Position numbers and translations under genes: made by a program
The notes under the pieces: generated by a model
What the model was told of the DNA's origin: nothing
Seen by the model: only the letters and a program-made list of their open reading frames with translations
Database searches by the model: none
Origin: Bradyrhizobium amphicarpaeae
GTDB taxonomy: Bacteria > Pseudomonadota > Alphaproteobacteria > Rhizobiales > Xanthobacteraceae
Reading direction: 5' to 3'
NCBI RefSeq assembly: GCF_002266435.3
Contig: NZ_CP029426.2
Span: 4,742,001 to 4,806,000 of the forward strand
DNA: 64,000 bases
In this document: positions 19,032 to 27,768 of the stretch, piece after piece
Numbering within the stretch: position 1 is the first letter of the stretch
How the letters are laid out: the number at the start of each line of letters is the position of its first letter

Positions 19032-20568
19032 AAATACGTCCGATAAATCTGCCAATCGCCTCCAGCACGGGTCGCTGATCGCCGGCAAAGAACCAGTGAT
19101 CGTTGCCGTCGAGCTCGACGAACTCCGCGCCCTTGATCCGGCTCGCGATATCGCGGCCGGCTGCGATGCGCACCGCCTTGTCGCCTCGTCGGTGCAGCAC
19201 CGATGTCGGCACGGCGATTTGCGGCAGCAGGTGTCGCACGTCGGCGTCGCGAAACGCTTCCAGCACGGCCGAGATGCCGCCGGGACTGGAGGCCGCGCGC
19301 AAGAGCCCGGCCCACCAGGCGCGCGCCTGGGGATCACCGGCCAGAGTCGGCGCAAATGTCTCGATCCCGACCGGGCCGCCCCATTGCGCAATCAGATGCC
19401 TGCTCCAGGCATCATACTGGCTGGCGCGCAATGCGTGCGGATAGTCCTCGGACCAGCACCCCTTGGCCAATGCACCGAACAGGATCAACCCGGCCACGCG
19501 GCGCGGCTCGTCGACCGCGAACTTGATGCAGGCCGGGCCGCATTCGGACGCGCCAAACAGCACGACACGGCGCGAGTCCGCGGCCCGCAGCACGGTGCCG
19601 ATATCCTCCGCAGTGACATCGATGCCGGGCGCCGATCCGACCCGGTCGGACAGCCCGATGCCGCGCCGGTCGAACACGATCAGCCGCCCGAGCTTCATCA
19701 ACGACGCCAGGAAGGTCCGGCTCGCCGGATGCTCCCAGGCGCGCTCCACATGCGAGACGAATCCCGGCATGACCAGAATATCGAGCGGACCGCGGCCATA
19801 GGTCTGATAAGCCAGATGCACGCCGCCGCCCTTCACGTAACGTGTGGTCGGAGTGGCGTGTGGAGCCGCAGCCGGACTCATCAGCGCTTCGGTCTCGGCC
19901 TCCGGCGCGACGTCGAGCTCGTCGCGCAGCCGCTGCGTCAGCGCCGCGTGATGGCGTTCAGCCGCGCTTCGGTCGCCCGCCAGCAGCAGGCTGCGGATCA
20001 GGTGCCGGCCGTACACTTCGCTGAGCGGATCGAGCTCGACCAGACGCTGCGCATGGGCCGTCGCGGCAAAATGGTCTCCGGCCGCGTTCTTGTCCTGCAC
20101 GAGACGCTCGAGCGCATGCACCAGCCGGCCCCGTAGCGCCTCGCGGCGAAAGAACGCCCAGTCATCGAATTCGGGACAATCCTCCGGAGCGAACCCCGCC
20201 AGGAAGTCGCCCCGGTAAACCAGGCAGGCCTGTTCGAATGCGCCGCGGTCGCAGGCCTCCTCGAACAGATGCGAGTCGAGCTGCAGCTCGACGTCCGGCG
20301 ACCATCGCAGGCTGGTGCGGTCGGTCTCGAACACGGACTTGCCGAGCGCGAGCTCGACGCGATGAAGCAGCCGCCGCAAGCGCGCCAGGCCCGTCTCACG
20401 GGGCGTCTCCGGCCATAGCAGCGTCGCCATCATTTCGCGCGCGACGGCGCTTCTCGCCTCCCCGAGATAGACCAGCAGCGCAAGCCCCTTGCGCAAGGCC
20501 AGCTTGATCGGGCGGCCGTCGGCGCGGACCTCGGGGAACCCGAACGTTCCCAGCGAGAAAGCCGTCAT
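19027..20568 (-). CDS. BTAD-domain transcriptional regulator fused to an alpha/beta hydrolase
   Basis: 513 aa. Residues 1-90 form an OmpR-like winged helix (LALRKGLALLVYLGE) and 95-230 the helical BTAD domain of SARP/AfsR regulators. Residues 245-513 are an alpha/beta hydrolase with oxyanion VMPGFVSH, nucleophile Ser341 in GASECG, Asp463 and His491. The nucleophile elbow has Cys where GxSxG needs the second Gly. Such fusions probably use the hydrolase part as a sensor. It is divergent from mddA and so a candidate regulator of that operon. Its stop codon lies inside a repeat element. Confidence 0.85.
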   Translation of the reverse strand: MTAFSLGTFGFPEVRADGRPIKLALRKGLALLVYLGEARSAVAREMMATLLWPETPRETGLARLRRLLHRVELALGKSVFETDRTSLRWSPDVELQLDSHLFEEACDRGAFEQACLVYRGDFLAGFAPEDCPEFDDWAFFRREALRGRLVHALERLVQDKNAAGDHFAATAHAQRLVELDPLSEVYGRHLIRSLLLAGDRSAAERHHAALTQRLRDELDVAPEAETEALMSPAAAPHATPTTRYVKGGGVHLAYQTYGRGPLDILVMPGFVSHVERAWEHPASRTFLASLMKLGRLIVFDRRGIGLSDRVGSAPGIDVTAEDIGTVLRAADSRRVVLFGASECGPACIKFAVDEPRRVAGLILFGALAKGCWSEDYPHALRASQYDAWSRHLIAQWGGPVGIETFAPTLAGDPQARAWWAGLLRAASSPGGISAVLEAFRDADVRHLLPQIAVPTSVLHRRGDKAVRIAAGRDIASRIKGAEFVELDGNDHWFFAGDQRPVLEAIGRFIGRIS

Positions 20569-20715
20569 GGAAATCCTCTTCTTCCGGCCGGCGTCCCCCG
20601 GGGGACGCGCAGGGGACGGTCCGGTGGGTACGATCGGGCCAGATCGAGCCTGCTCGCCGGAGAGCGCCCAGGCTCTGCATGCGGCACCGCCGCCCTCGGC
20701 ACAATAGGAAAAACC

Positions 20716-21483
20716 ATGTTCGCGCGCCTCGCAATCCTGCTCTATGCCCTCGTGAGCTATGCCGTCTTCACGATTTCATTTCTCTACGCGCTCGGTTTCG
20801 TCGGCAATTATGTCGTGCCGAAGTCCATCGACGTCGGCCCCGCTTCGAGTCTGGGCGAGGCCGTATTCGTCAACCTGCTGCTGATGAGCCTGTTCGCCAT
20901 CCAGCACACCGTGATGGCGCGCCCGGGCTTCAAGCGATGGCTGGCCCAATACATCCCCGCGGCCTACGAGCGCAGCACCTACGTGTTGCTCTCCAGCCTG
21001 ATCCTCCTCCTCCTGTTCTGGCAGTGGCGGGCGATTCCCGCACCGGTCTGGCAGACGAGCGGAATAGCGGCGTGGGTGCTGACCTCCACGCATTGGCTCG
21101 GCTGGCTGATCGCGTTCGCCTCGACCCACATGCTCGATCATTTCGACCTGTTCGGCTTGCGCCAGGCTCTTGCCGCGTCGCGCGGAGCCGAGATGCCCGA
21201 CCAGTCGTTCCGGACCCCGCTGCTCTACAAGATCGTGCGGCACCCGATCATGCTCGGCTTTCTCCTCGCATTCTGGGCCACACCCGTCATGACGGAGGGC
21301 CACCTGCTGTTCGCGCTTGCCAACACCGCCTACATCCTGATCGCATTGCAGTTCGAAGAGCGCGATCTGATCGCCGTATTCGGCGCAACGTATCGGGATT
21401 ATCGCCGGCGCGTTCCGATGCTGGTGCCGCGACTGTCCGCACGCGGCCGCAACGACGGTCGCCGGCCAGCCGGAGCTCCGTGA
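20716..21483 (+). CDS. mddA: Methanethiol S-methyltransferase, MddA family
   Basis: 255 aa membrane protein with about five helices, related to isoprenylcysteine carboxyl methyltransferases and NnrU. It shows FAIQHTVMARPGFKRW, STHWLGWLIAF, HMLDHFDLFGLRQ and the SAM-binding tail KIVRHPIMLGFLLAFWATP plus FEERDLIAVFGATYRDYRRRVPML. MddA methylates methanethiol to dimethyl sulfide with SAM; the activity is known from Bradyrhizobium and Pseudomonas. The start at 20716 follows AGGAA. First gene of a four-gene operon. An NnrU-like role is the alternative. Confidence 0.8.
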   Translation: MFARLAILLYALVSYAVFTISFLYALGFVGNYVVPKSIDVGPASSLGEAVFVNLLLMSLFAIQHTVMARPGFKRWLAQYIPAAYERSTYVLLSSLILLLLFWQWRAIPAPVWQTSGIAAWVLTSTHWLGWLIAFASTHMLDHFDLFGLRQALAASRGAEMPDQSFRTPLLYKIVRHPIMLGFLLAFWATPVMTEGHLLFALANTAYILIALQFEERDLIAVFGATYRDYRRRVPMLVPRLSARGRNDGRRPAGAP

Positions 21484-22121
21484 TGAACGCAATGCTCCCG
21501 CTTCCCGCGACGGCGGTCGATGCCGCGACCCTCGCCGATACGCTCGACGGGCTCGACATCGGCCTGTATCTCGTTGCCGCGGATGCGCGCCTCGTGCACG
21601 CCAATACGGCCGGGCGCGCCATTCTCGCGGCGCGCGACATCCTGCGCGACGTTCGCGGCCACCTCGTGGCCTGCGATGGCGCAGCCAACCATGTCCTGCA
21701 ACGGCTGTTCGCCGCGCCCCGACTGGCCGGCGAAACAGCGGTGCCGATGATCGGCGCCGACGGCCAGCGCTTTGTCGCCCATGCCCTGCCGCTGGCATCC
21801 GAAGCGCGCCTGTATGCGGATGAGGCTTGCCGCGCCTCGGCCGCCTTGTTCGTTCGCAAGGTGGCCCTGACGATACCGCCTTGCTCCGACGTGATCGGCC
21901 AGGTCTTCCGGCTGACGCCGACCGAATTGCGCGTCCTCCTCGCGATCGTCGAACTCGGCAGCGTTCGCGACGTTGCCGCCGCGTTCGGCGTCGCCGGCTC
22001 GACGATCAAGACACATCTGCGCCGCCTGTTCGAAAAGACCGGCGCCGCGCGACAGGCCGATTTCGTCAAGCTCGTCGCGGGATATGCGACGCCGCTGAGA
22101 AGCACCGGAGAGCCACGATGA
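21483..22121 (+). CDS. LuxR-type helix-turn-helix regulator
   Basis: 212 aa. An N-terminal PAS-like segment (GLDIGLYLVAADARLVHANTAGRAIL) is followed by a C-terminal LuxR DNA-binding domain: FRLTPTELRVLLAIVELGSVRDVAAAFGVAGSTIKTHLRRLFEKTG. The ATG shares one base with the mddA stop (TGATG) and its own stop overlaps the next start (ATGA), so it is translationally coupled on both sides. A sensor-regulator embedded in the operon probably controls it. Confidence 0.85.
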   Translation: MNAMLPLPATAVDAATLADTLDGLDIGLYLVAADARLVHANTAGRAILAARDILRDVRGHLVACDGAANHVLQRLFAAPRLAGETAVPMIGADGQRFVAHALPLASEARLYADEACRASAALFVRKVALTIPPCSDVIGQVFRLTPTELRVLLAIVELGSVRDVAAAFGVAGSTIKTHLRRLFEKTGAARQADFVKLVAGYATPLRSTGEPR

Positions 22122-23095
22122 AAGCCATTCTCTGCCACGCCTTCACCGGACCCGGCGATCTCAGCCTCGGCGAGATCGATGTGCCCCAGCCTGCCGGCGA
22201 CGAGATCCTCATCGACGTCCATGCGGCATCCGTGAGTTTCATGGACCAGTTGATGGTCTCGGGCCTCTACCAGATGCGGCCGCAGACGCCCTTCGTGCCC
22301 GGCACGGAAGCCTCCGGAACGGTCGTCGCAGTTGGCGGCGACGTGACAAGGTTCGCGCCCGGCGACCGCGTGGCCTGCAGCAGCTGGACCGGCGGCTACG
22401 CCGAACGGATGATTGCGAAGGAGTCGAAGACCGTACGCCTGCCTGACGGCGTCGCGTTCGAAGCGGCGGCAACCATCCTGCATAATTACGGCACGGCCTA
22501 TTATGCGCTGGTCGAGCGGGCGCGAGCCGAGCGCAGCGAAACGCTGTTCGTCACCGGCGCTGCCGGCGGCGTTGGACTGGCCGCCGTCGACCTCGGCCGC
22601 CATCTCGGCCTGCGCGTCGTCGCCGGCGTCGGCTCCGACGACAAGGCGGCCCTGGTGCGCGGCTATGGCGCCAGCGCGGTCATCAACTACCGCAGCGAGG
22701 ATCTGCGCGACCGGATCAAGTCGATCACGTCGGGAAACGGCATCGATGTCGGCTTCGACAATGTCGGCGGCGCGATCTTCGAGCAGATGGCCCGGCTGAT
22801 GAAATGGGGCGGACGGCTGATGCCGATCGGCTTCGCCGGCGGCGAGATTCCGTCCATCCCGATGAACCTGCCGCTGCTGAAGAACTTCTCCATCGTCGGT
22901 GTCTTTGCCGGCGCCTGGGCGGAGAAATTCCCTCAAGAGGGCGCACGCATGAACGACACGCTGATGCAATGGCTCGCCGACGGACACATTCGCCCGCATA
23001 TCGATCGTCTCCTCCCTTTGGCGGAGGTCGCCGAGGCCATGCGGGCCGTGGCCAACCGGACGGTTCAAGGCCGAATTGTGCTCAAAATCAGGTAA
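22118..23095 (+). CDS. Medium-chain dehydrogenase, quinone oxidoreductase type
   Basis: 325 aa zinc-independent MDR enzyme. The N-terminal GroES-like domain contains FVPGTEASGTVVAVGGDVTRFAPGDRV. The Rossmann part has VTGAAGGVGLAAVDLGRHLG for NADPH binding. Members reduce quinones or alpha,beta-unsaturated carbonyls. It overlaps the LuxR-type gene by 4 nt and is followed 8 nt later by the next gene. The substrate in this operon is unknown. Confidence 0.88.
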   Translation: MKAILCHAFTGPGDLSLGEIDVPQPAGDEILIDVHAASVSFMDQLMVSGLYQMRPQTPFVPGTEASGTVVAVGGDVTRFAPGDRVACSSWTGGYAERMIAKESKTVRLPDGVAFEAAATILHNYGTAYYALVERARAERSETLFVTGAAGGVGLAAVDLGRHLGLRVVAGVGSDDKAALVRGYGASAVINYRSEDLRDRIKSITSGNGIDVGFDNVGGAIFEQMARLMKWGGRLMPIGFAGGEIPSIPMNLPLLKNFSIVGVFAGAWAEKFPQEGARMNDTLMQWLADGHIRPHIDRLLPLAEVAEAMRAVANRTVQGRIVLKIR

Positions 23096-23103
23096 AATGC
23101 GCC

Positions 23104-23856
23104 ATGGCCCGGATCATCATCGACAAGCGCTATTGCGGCCCTCCGAATTCCGGCAACGGCGGCTATGTCTGCGGCCGGCTGGCCCGGCACGTCCCCGGGG
23201 CTGCAGAGGTGACACTGCGTGCGCCGCCGGCTCTGGACACGCCGCTCGCTGCGGTCGCAATGGACGACGGCACATGGGAGCTTCGCGATGGCGACAAGGC
23301 CGTCGCCACCGGGCGCGCCGCGAGTGTCGAGCTTGCGCAGGTCGAGACAGCCACCCTGCCGGAAGCCCGCGCGGCCGAATTGCTCGCACTGTCCAGACCG
23401 CATGAGCATCCGCTGCCACACTGTTTTGTCTGCGGTCCCGCAAGGACGAAAGGCGACGGCCTGCGCATCTTCGCCGGCCCGCTCGGCCGTCGCGCGCAGA
23501 CACCCGTTCTCGCCGCGAGCTGGGTCCCCGATCCGAATCTCGCCGCCGAGGATGGCCTCATCGCCTCCGAATTCCTCTGGTCCGCGCTGGATTGCCCCAC
23601 CGGCTTTGCCTGCAATTACGACCAACAGGGCGGCAGCTTCGAGAAGACCCCGCTCCTGCTCGGACGGATGGCAGCCCGCATCGAAGCCCGTCCCCGTCCC
23701 GGCGTGCCCTGCATCGTCACCGCATGGCCCACCGGCCGCGACGGCCGCAAGCGCACGGCCGAGGCCGCGCTTCACGATGAAGCCGGGAAGCTGCTCGCTG
23801 TGGCGAGGACGACATGGATCGCAGTGGAGCGCGAGGTGCAGCTCGGGCGCGGCTGA
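23104..23856 (+). CDS. Hypothetical protein, possible hotdog-fold thioesterase
   Basis: 250 aa. The opening DKRYCGPPNSGNGGYVCGRLARH and the middle HCFVCGPARTKGDGLRIFAGP are distinctive and are followed by EFLWSALDCPTGFAC, a helix resembling those in thioesterase-like hotdog proteins. I do not recognise an experimentally defined family. It is the last gene of the mddA operon, 8 nt behind the oxidoreductase. It may act on a thioester made or used by the operon, but this is a guess. Confidence 0.7.
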   Translation: MARIIIDKRYCGPPNSGNGGYVCGRLARHVPGAAEVTLRAPPALDTPLAAVAMDDGTWELRDGDKAVATGRAASVELAQVETATLPEARAAELLALSRPHEHPLPHCFVCGPARTKGDGLRIFAGPLGRRAQTPVLAASWVPDPNLAAEDGLIASEFLWSALDCPTGFACNYDQQGGSFEKTPLLLGRMAARIEARPRPGVPCIVTAWPTGRDGRKRTAEAALHDEAGKLLAVARTTWIAVEREVQLGRG

Positions 23857-23870
23857 TATAAACCCGATCC

Positions 23871-23906
23871 CGCAGGGTGGACAAAGCTTCGCGCCTTTGC
23901 CCACCG
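23871..23906. repeat. Short copy of the gggtgggcaaag repeat
   Basis: cgcagggtggacaaagcttcgcgcctttgcccacc is a shortened relative of the palindrome at 18941-19031. It forms a small hairpin between the convergent hypothetical gene and the LysR gene and could terminate both. Confidence 0.6.
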
Positions 23907-23917
23907 ACAAGATCGCA

Positions 23918-24811
23918 TTACAGCAAGGTCTTGGAGAAACCCGCCGCAAGATGATCGATCAAGGCGCGCACGGCCCGCGGTAGACCTCGTCGTGTCGTAA
24001 ACACGAGATGCACGATACCCGGGTGACCACGCCAGTCCGACAGCACATGGACGAGCTTACCCTGCTCGAGCGCCTCCCGGCAAAGATGGTCGGGCAGAAG
24101 CGCAATGCCGAGTCCCGCGACCGCCGCATCACGCACTGCGCTGAAGTCACCGCATCCCATCCGCGGCTCGTGCCTGTGGATGCGAGCTTGCCCGTCATTC
24201 GTCTCCAGATGCCATTCCACCATCGCGTCGTCATCGGAGGTCGCGAGCGTCGGAAGTGCGGCAAGATCGTCGAGAGTTCGCAGCCGGCTTGCCAGTTGCG
24301 GGCTTGCGACAAGGATCCGCATCGATGTGCCGAGCGACCGCATGGTGAGTGCCGCGTCACCGACGAGCACAGAACGGACCCGCAGGGCCACGTCGATCCG
24401 CTCCTCAATCAGGTCCACCGGCCTGTCGATGGCAACGAGTTGCAGGCGTACCTTGGGATAGCGCGTCAGGAAGCTCGACACGAGGCCGGACATCTCCCCG
24501 ACCATGCCGGTCGGACAGCTGAAACGAATGCGGCCGTGCGGCTCGGCCTGCGCTTGCGTGACCAGCGCCTCGGCCTGTTCGGCCTCCGCCATGATGGCGC
24601 GACAGCGCTCGTAGAAGGCCTGGCCCACTTCGGTGACGCGGAAGCGTCGACTCGAGCGTTCGATCAGGCGCAACCCCAGGCGTTCCTCGAGCCCGGCAAT
24701 CCGCCGGCTCAGCTTGGATTTGGGCTCGTGCAGCGCCCTTCCCGCGGCGGCGAATCCGCCGTGCCCGACCACCTCGGCAAAATAGGCGAAGTCGTTCAAA
24801 TCAGTCTTCAT
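23918..24811 (-). CDS. LysR family transcriptional regulator
   Basis: 297 aa, normal for LysR. The N-terminal winged helix reads MKTDLNDFAYFAEVVGHGGFAAAGRALHEPKSKLSRRIAGLEERLG, followed by a substrate-binding effector domain. The start at 24811 follows GAGAGGAACG. It is divergent from the SDR gene at 24926, the usual arrangement in which the LysR protein controls its neighbour. Effector unknown. Confidence 0.93.
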   Translation of the reverse strand: MKTDLNDFAYFAEVVGHGGFAAAGRALHEPKSKLSRRIAGLEERLGLRLIERSSRRFRVTEVGQAFYERCRAIMAEAEQAEALVTQAQAEPHGRIRFSCPTGMVGEMSGLVSSFLTRYPKVRLQLVAIDRPVDLIEERIDVALRVRSVLVGDAALTMRSLGTSMRILVASPQLASRLRTLDDLAALPTLATSDDDAMVEWHLETNDGQARIHRHEPRMGCGDFSAVRDAAVAGLGIALLPDHLCREALEQGKLVHVLSDWRGHPGIVHLVFTTRRGLPRAVRALIDHLAAGFSKTLL

Positions 24812-24925
24812 CGTTCCTCTCATAGAACGTTGAGTACCAAATTTGCTTTCTACCGTCACCATCGTTCCAACCGCATATACGACGGGTGACGGCGCTTCTG
24901 CCGGGAATTCCAAAGGAGACGAACG

Positions 24926-25678
24926 ATGACCAACAGGTTCAACAACAAGGTCGTGGTGGTGACCGGCGGCACCAGCGGCATCGGACTTGCCACCGCAAAG
25001 GCTTTTGCGGCCGAGGGCGCCTCGGTTTTCATCACCGGCCGCCGCAAGGACACGCTGGACGCAGCAGTGAAATCGATCGGCGGTCGCGTGACCGGCGTGC
25101 AGGGCGACATGGCCAATCTCGCCGACATCGACCGGCTCTACGACGCCGTCCAGAAGAAGCACCAGCAGATCGACGCGATCTTCGCCAATGCCGGCGGCGG
25201 CGAGTTCGCACCGCTCGGCGCCATCACCGAGGAGCACTATCAACGCACTTTCGACACCAACGTGAAAGGCGTTCTCTTCACCGTGCAGAAGGCACTGCCC
25301 CTGCTCCGCGACGGCGCGTCCATCGTGCTGAACGCCTCGACCACGAGCGTCTCGGGCACGCCCGCCTTCAGCGTCTATTCGGCGACCAAGGCTGCCGTGC
25401 GCAATTTCGCGCGCACCTGGATTCTCGACTTGAAGGATCGGCGCATCCGCGTCAACGCCGTCAGCCCCGGTGTGACCGAAACGCCCGGGCTGAACCATCT
25501 GTTCGGCGCCGGCGAGCAGGCCGAAGGCACCAAGACTCATCTCGCGAGCATGATCCCGGCCGGCCGCGTCGGCCAGCCCGAGGAGATCGCGAAGGCTGTT
25601 CTGTTCCTCGCCTCCGACGAGGCCAGCTTCGTCAACGGCGTCGAGCTTTTCGTCGACGGCGGTCAGGTGCAGATCTGA
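24926..25678 (+). CDS. Short-chain dehydrogenase/reductase
   Basis: 250 aa classical SDR. TGGTSGIG at residues 13-20 binds NAD(P), NAG is at 88-90, and the catalytic Tyr151-x3-Lys155 appears as YSATK. It ends VNGVELFVDGGQVQI. An AAGGAG site precedes the ATG. The gap to the divergent LysR gene (114 bp) holds both promoters. Substrate unknown; probably a stress or xenobiotic carbonyl. Confidence 0.92.
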   Translation: MTNRFNNKVVVVTGGTSGIGLATAKAFAAEGASVFITGRRKDTLDAAVKSIGGRVTGVQGDMANLADIDRLYDAVQKKHQQIDAIFANAGGGEFAPLGAITEEHYQRTFDTNVKGVLFTVQKALPLLRDGASIVLNASTTSVSGTPAFSVYSATKAAVRNFARTWILDLKDRRIRVNAVSPGVTETPGLNHLFGAGEQAEGTKTHLASMIPAGRVGQPEEIAKAVLFLASDEASFVNGVELFVDGGQVQI

Positions 25679-25711
25679 GCGCACGTTCGATCAAGCTGGA
25701 AGCATGCTTCG

Positions 25712-25736
25712 ACCGCCGGACATTCCGTCCGGCGGT
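25712..25736 (+). terminator. Hairpin downstream of the SDR gene
   Basis: accgccggac and gtccggcggt form a perfect 10-bp stem with a 5-nt loop, 34 bp after the SDR stop. A second small palindrome (taaggcagaccgcctta) follows. There is no long T run, so termination may be weak or Rho-assisted. Confidence 0.6.
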
Positions 25737-25853
25737 AAGGCAGACCGCCTTAATTTACCTTCCATCAAGCACGGCTTGCGATCAGGGAACCCTGTAAACA
25801 CGGCTTTAGGAGCCCCCGCCTTTATCATCCGCACGACAAGGGGATACTTTGGG

Positions 25854-27074
25854 ATGCGGTCCGACGCTGGACGATACAGCTTGCCACGCTGGCGCGTGAT
25901 GCAGTGGTTGACGGACGTCGGTCCCGACGTGCCGGCCGACATTCGTGCAGCCCTCATCGCCCAACTCTTCGGTGCGGTCCCGATCTTTGCCGGAGGCGCC
26001 ATCAATTCGGTCGCGATCGCGGCCATCATCGCCTATCGACAGCAGACGGCGCCGCTCATCGCCTGGTTCGTGCTCGAACTCGTGATTTGCCTGGCGCGCC
26101 TCGCGATCCTGCTCGCAGCACATCGCGCGATCCGGCTGCATCGCCCGACCCCGACCGATCTTCATCTCCTGTTCTCGATGGCCTGGAGCCTGAGCCTCGG
26201 CCTTGGCGCGATGGCGAGCATCGCGAGCGGCGACTGGCTCGTGGCGATGCTTGCTTGCATGTCCACGGCCGCGATGATCGGCGGCATCTGCTTCCGCAAT
26301 TTCGGTGCGCCGCGATTTGCCGGGCTCATGATCCTGATCAGTCTCGGCCCCGTCGTCCCTTACATCGCCCTTCTTCACGAGCCGGTGCTCTACATCATGA
26401 TCTACCAGATCCCGATGTATCTCGCGGCCATGACCGGCGCGGCCTTCCGGCTCAACAGGATGCTGATCACCACCATGCAGGCCGAGCGCGAGAACAGCCG
26501 TCGCGCGCACCATGACGCACTCACGGGTCTGCTGAACCGCGCCGGGTTGGTCGGTGCGCTCGAAGCGGAGCTCGCGCAAGCCGTCCGTGAGCCGCGCTCC
26601 TTTGCTCTGTTCTTCGCCGATCTCGATGCGTTCAAGCCGATCAACGACACGTTCGGGCATGCAGCCGGCGATGAGGTGCTGAAGACTGTCGCCGGGCGGT
26701 TGCGCAAGGCGGTGCCCGAAGGCGCGGCCATCGCGCGGATGGGCGGCGACGAATTCGTCGCCCTGGTCGATGGCATCACGGCCGAGCAGGCACAGGCGAT
26801 GGGACAACGCATCGTCGGCGAGATCGCAAAGCCCTATCAGGTCGACGGGGAGACCCCTGTGATGATCGGCGTGAGTGTCGGCATCGCGCTGTCACCCGAT
26901 CACGGTTCCCAGGTGGACGAATTGCTCGCGGTCGCGGATGCGGCCCTCTACGAAGCGAAATCCGGCGGCAAGTCGCGCTGCTGCCTGGCGACGCTTGAGG
27001 GCGGCCTGACTGTGCTGCGCCGGCTCCAGAATAACCGCAGGCGTGCCACGCACGCGATCAGCGCGGCGGCCTGA
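25854..27074 (+). CDS. Membrane-bound GGDEF diguanylate cyclase
   Basis: About 406 aa. Five or six transmembrane helices occupy roughly residues 25-200, then a GGDEF domain. HHDALTGLLNRAGL opens the domain, and the active site MGGDEF has Gly297-Gly298-Asp299-Glu300-Phe301. It makes cyclic di-GMP from two GTP. The inhibitory RxxD site before GGDEF is absent (Pro and Ala at those positions), so product inhibition is probably lost. The frame is open from 25704; 25854 is chosen for its AGGGGA site. Signal sensed by the membrane part is unknown. Confidence 0.88.
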   Translation: MRSDAGRYSLPRWRVMQWLTDVGPDVPADIRAALIAQLFGAVPIFAGGAINSVAIAAIIAYRQQTAPLIAWFVLELVICLARLAILLAAHRAIRLHRPTPTDLHLLFSMAWSLSLGLGAMASIASGDWLVAMLACMSTAAMIGGICFRNFGAPRFAGLMILISLGPVVPYIALLHEPVLYIMIYQIPMYLAAMTGAAFRLNRMLITTMQAERENSRRAHHDALTGLLNRAGLVGALEAELAQAVREPRSFALFFADLDAFKPINDTFGHAAGDEVLKTVAGRLRKAVPEGAAIARMGGDEFVALVDGITAEQAQAMGQRIVGEIAKPYQVDGETPVMIGVSVGIALSPDHGSQVDELLAVADAALYEAKSGGKSRCCLATLEGGLTVLRRLQNNRRRATHAISAAA

Positions 27075-27108
27075 CCGCGTCCTCTCTCGCGTTCGTGTGA
27101 CGCGCGGC

Positions 27109-27768
27109 TCAGCTCATCCGGTCTGCAGCCCACCCCATAGCCGTCCTGCCGAAGAAAGCTCCCAGCGCGCCGAACATCGCGGTCGTCCCGACATTCCACA
27201 TCAGGATCATGGCCGAGGCATCGATGGTGTGGAACAGCGACAGTGCCACGGCCGTAAGCGCGCCGACACCGAGGCTGCCCGTGATCGCGACCGCAGCCGG
27301 CTGAAGAACGGCTGCGTAGCGCAGCATGAAGCAAAGCAGACACGAAAGGGGTAGGCCCGTCAGCACGAGCGTGGAGAAGCACCGCACAGCCTCGCCCGGA
27401 CTCACCCCCTCCGGTCCAATCACGACCCAATGGGTCAGGCACTGATAGCCAACGTTGGACAGCCAGACGACAAGAGCGGGAACGGGAAGCAGCAGCCAGA
27501 GCTTCGAGCGGTCGGGCAGGCTGACGACGAAGGCCGCGATGGCCGCGAGGATGCCTGTCGCAAGCGCCGCTGCCGTGCGCGTGGCGAAGGCCGTCTCCCG
27601 CAGCCGGTCGCCGAGGTCGGGTCGAATGCCGCGATTGACTGCGATCAGCGCCAGCAGCAAGGCGGCAAATCCAAGCCAGCCAAGGGCGCGCACCAACGGC
27701 GGCTGCAGTCGTTTCACCGGCTTCATGTCCGACGCAAGCGTAGCGATGAGGTCGGGCGTATCGATCAT
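27109..27768 (-). CDS. nrsF: NrsF/DUF1109 membrane anti-sigma factor
   Basis: 219 aa with six predicted transmembrane helices after a short cytoplasmic start (MIDTPDLIATLASDMKPVKRL). This is the DUF1109/NrsF family of anti-sigma factors. Periplasm-facing cysteines (GYQCLTHW and the SCLLCFML region) resemble those that sense redox or metal stress in NrsF. Its ATG overlaps the sigma factor stop (ATGA), so the pair is translationally coupled. It should hold the sigma factor at the membrane until stressed. Confidence 0.87.
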   Translation of the reverse strand: MIDTPDLIATLASDMKPVKRLQPPLVRALGWLGFAALLLALIAVNRGIRPDLGDRLRETAFATRTAAALATGILAAIAAFVVSLPDRSKLWLLLPVPALVVWLSNVGYQCLTHWVVIGPEGVSPGEAVRCFSTLVLTGLPLSCLLCFMLRYAAVLQPAAVAITGSLGVGALTAVALSLFHTIDASAMILMWNVGTTAMFGALGAFFGRTAMGWAADRMS

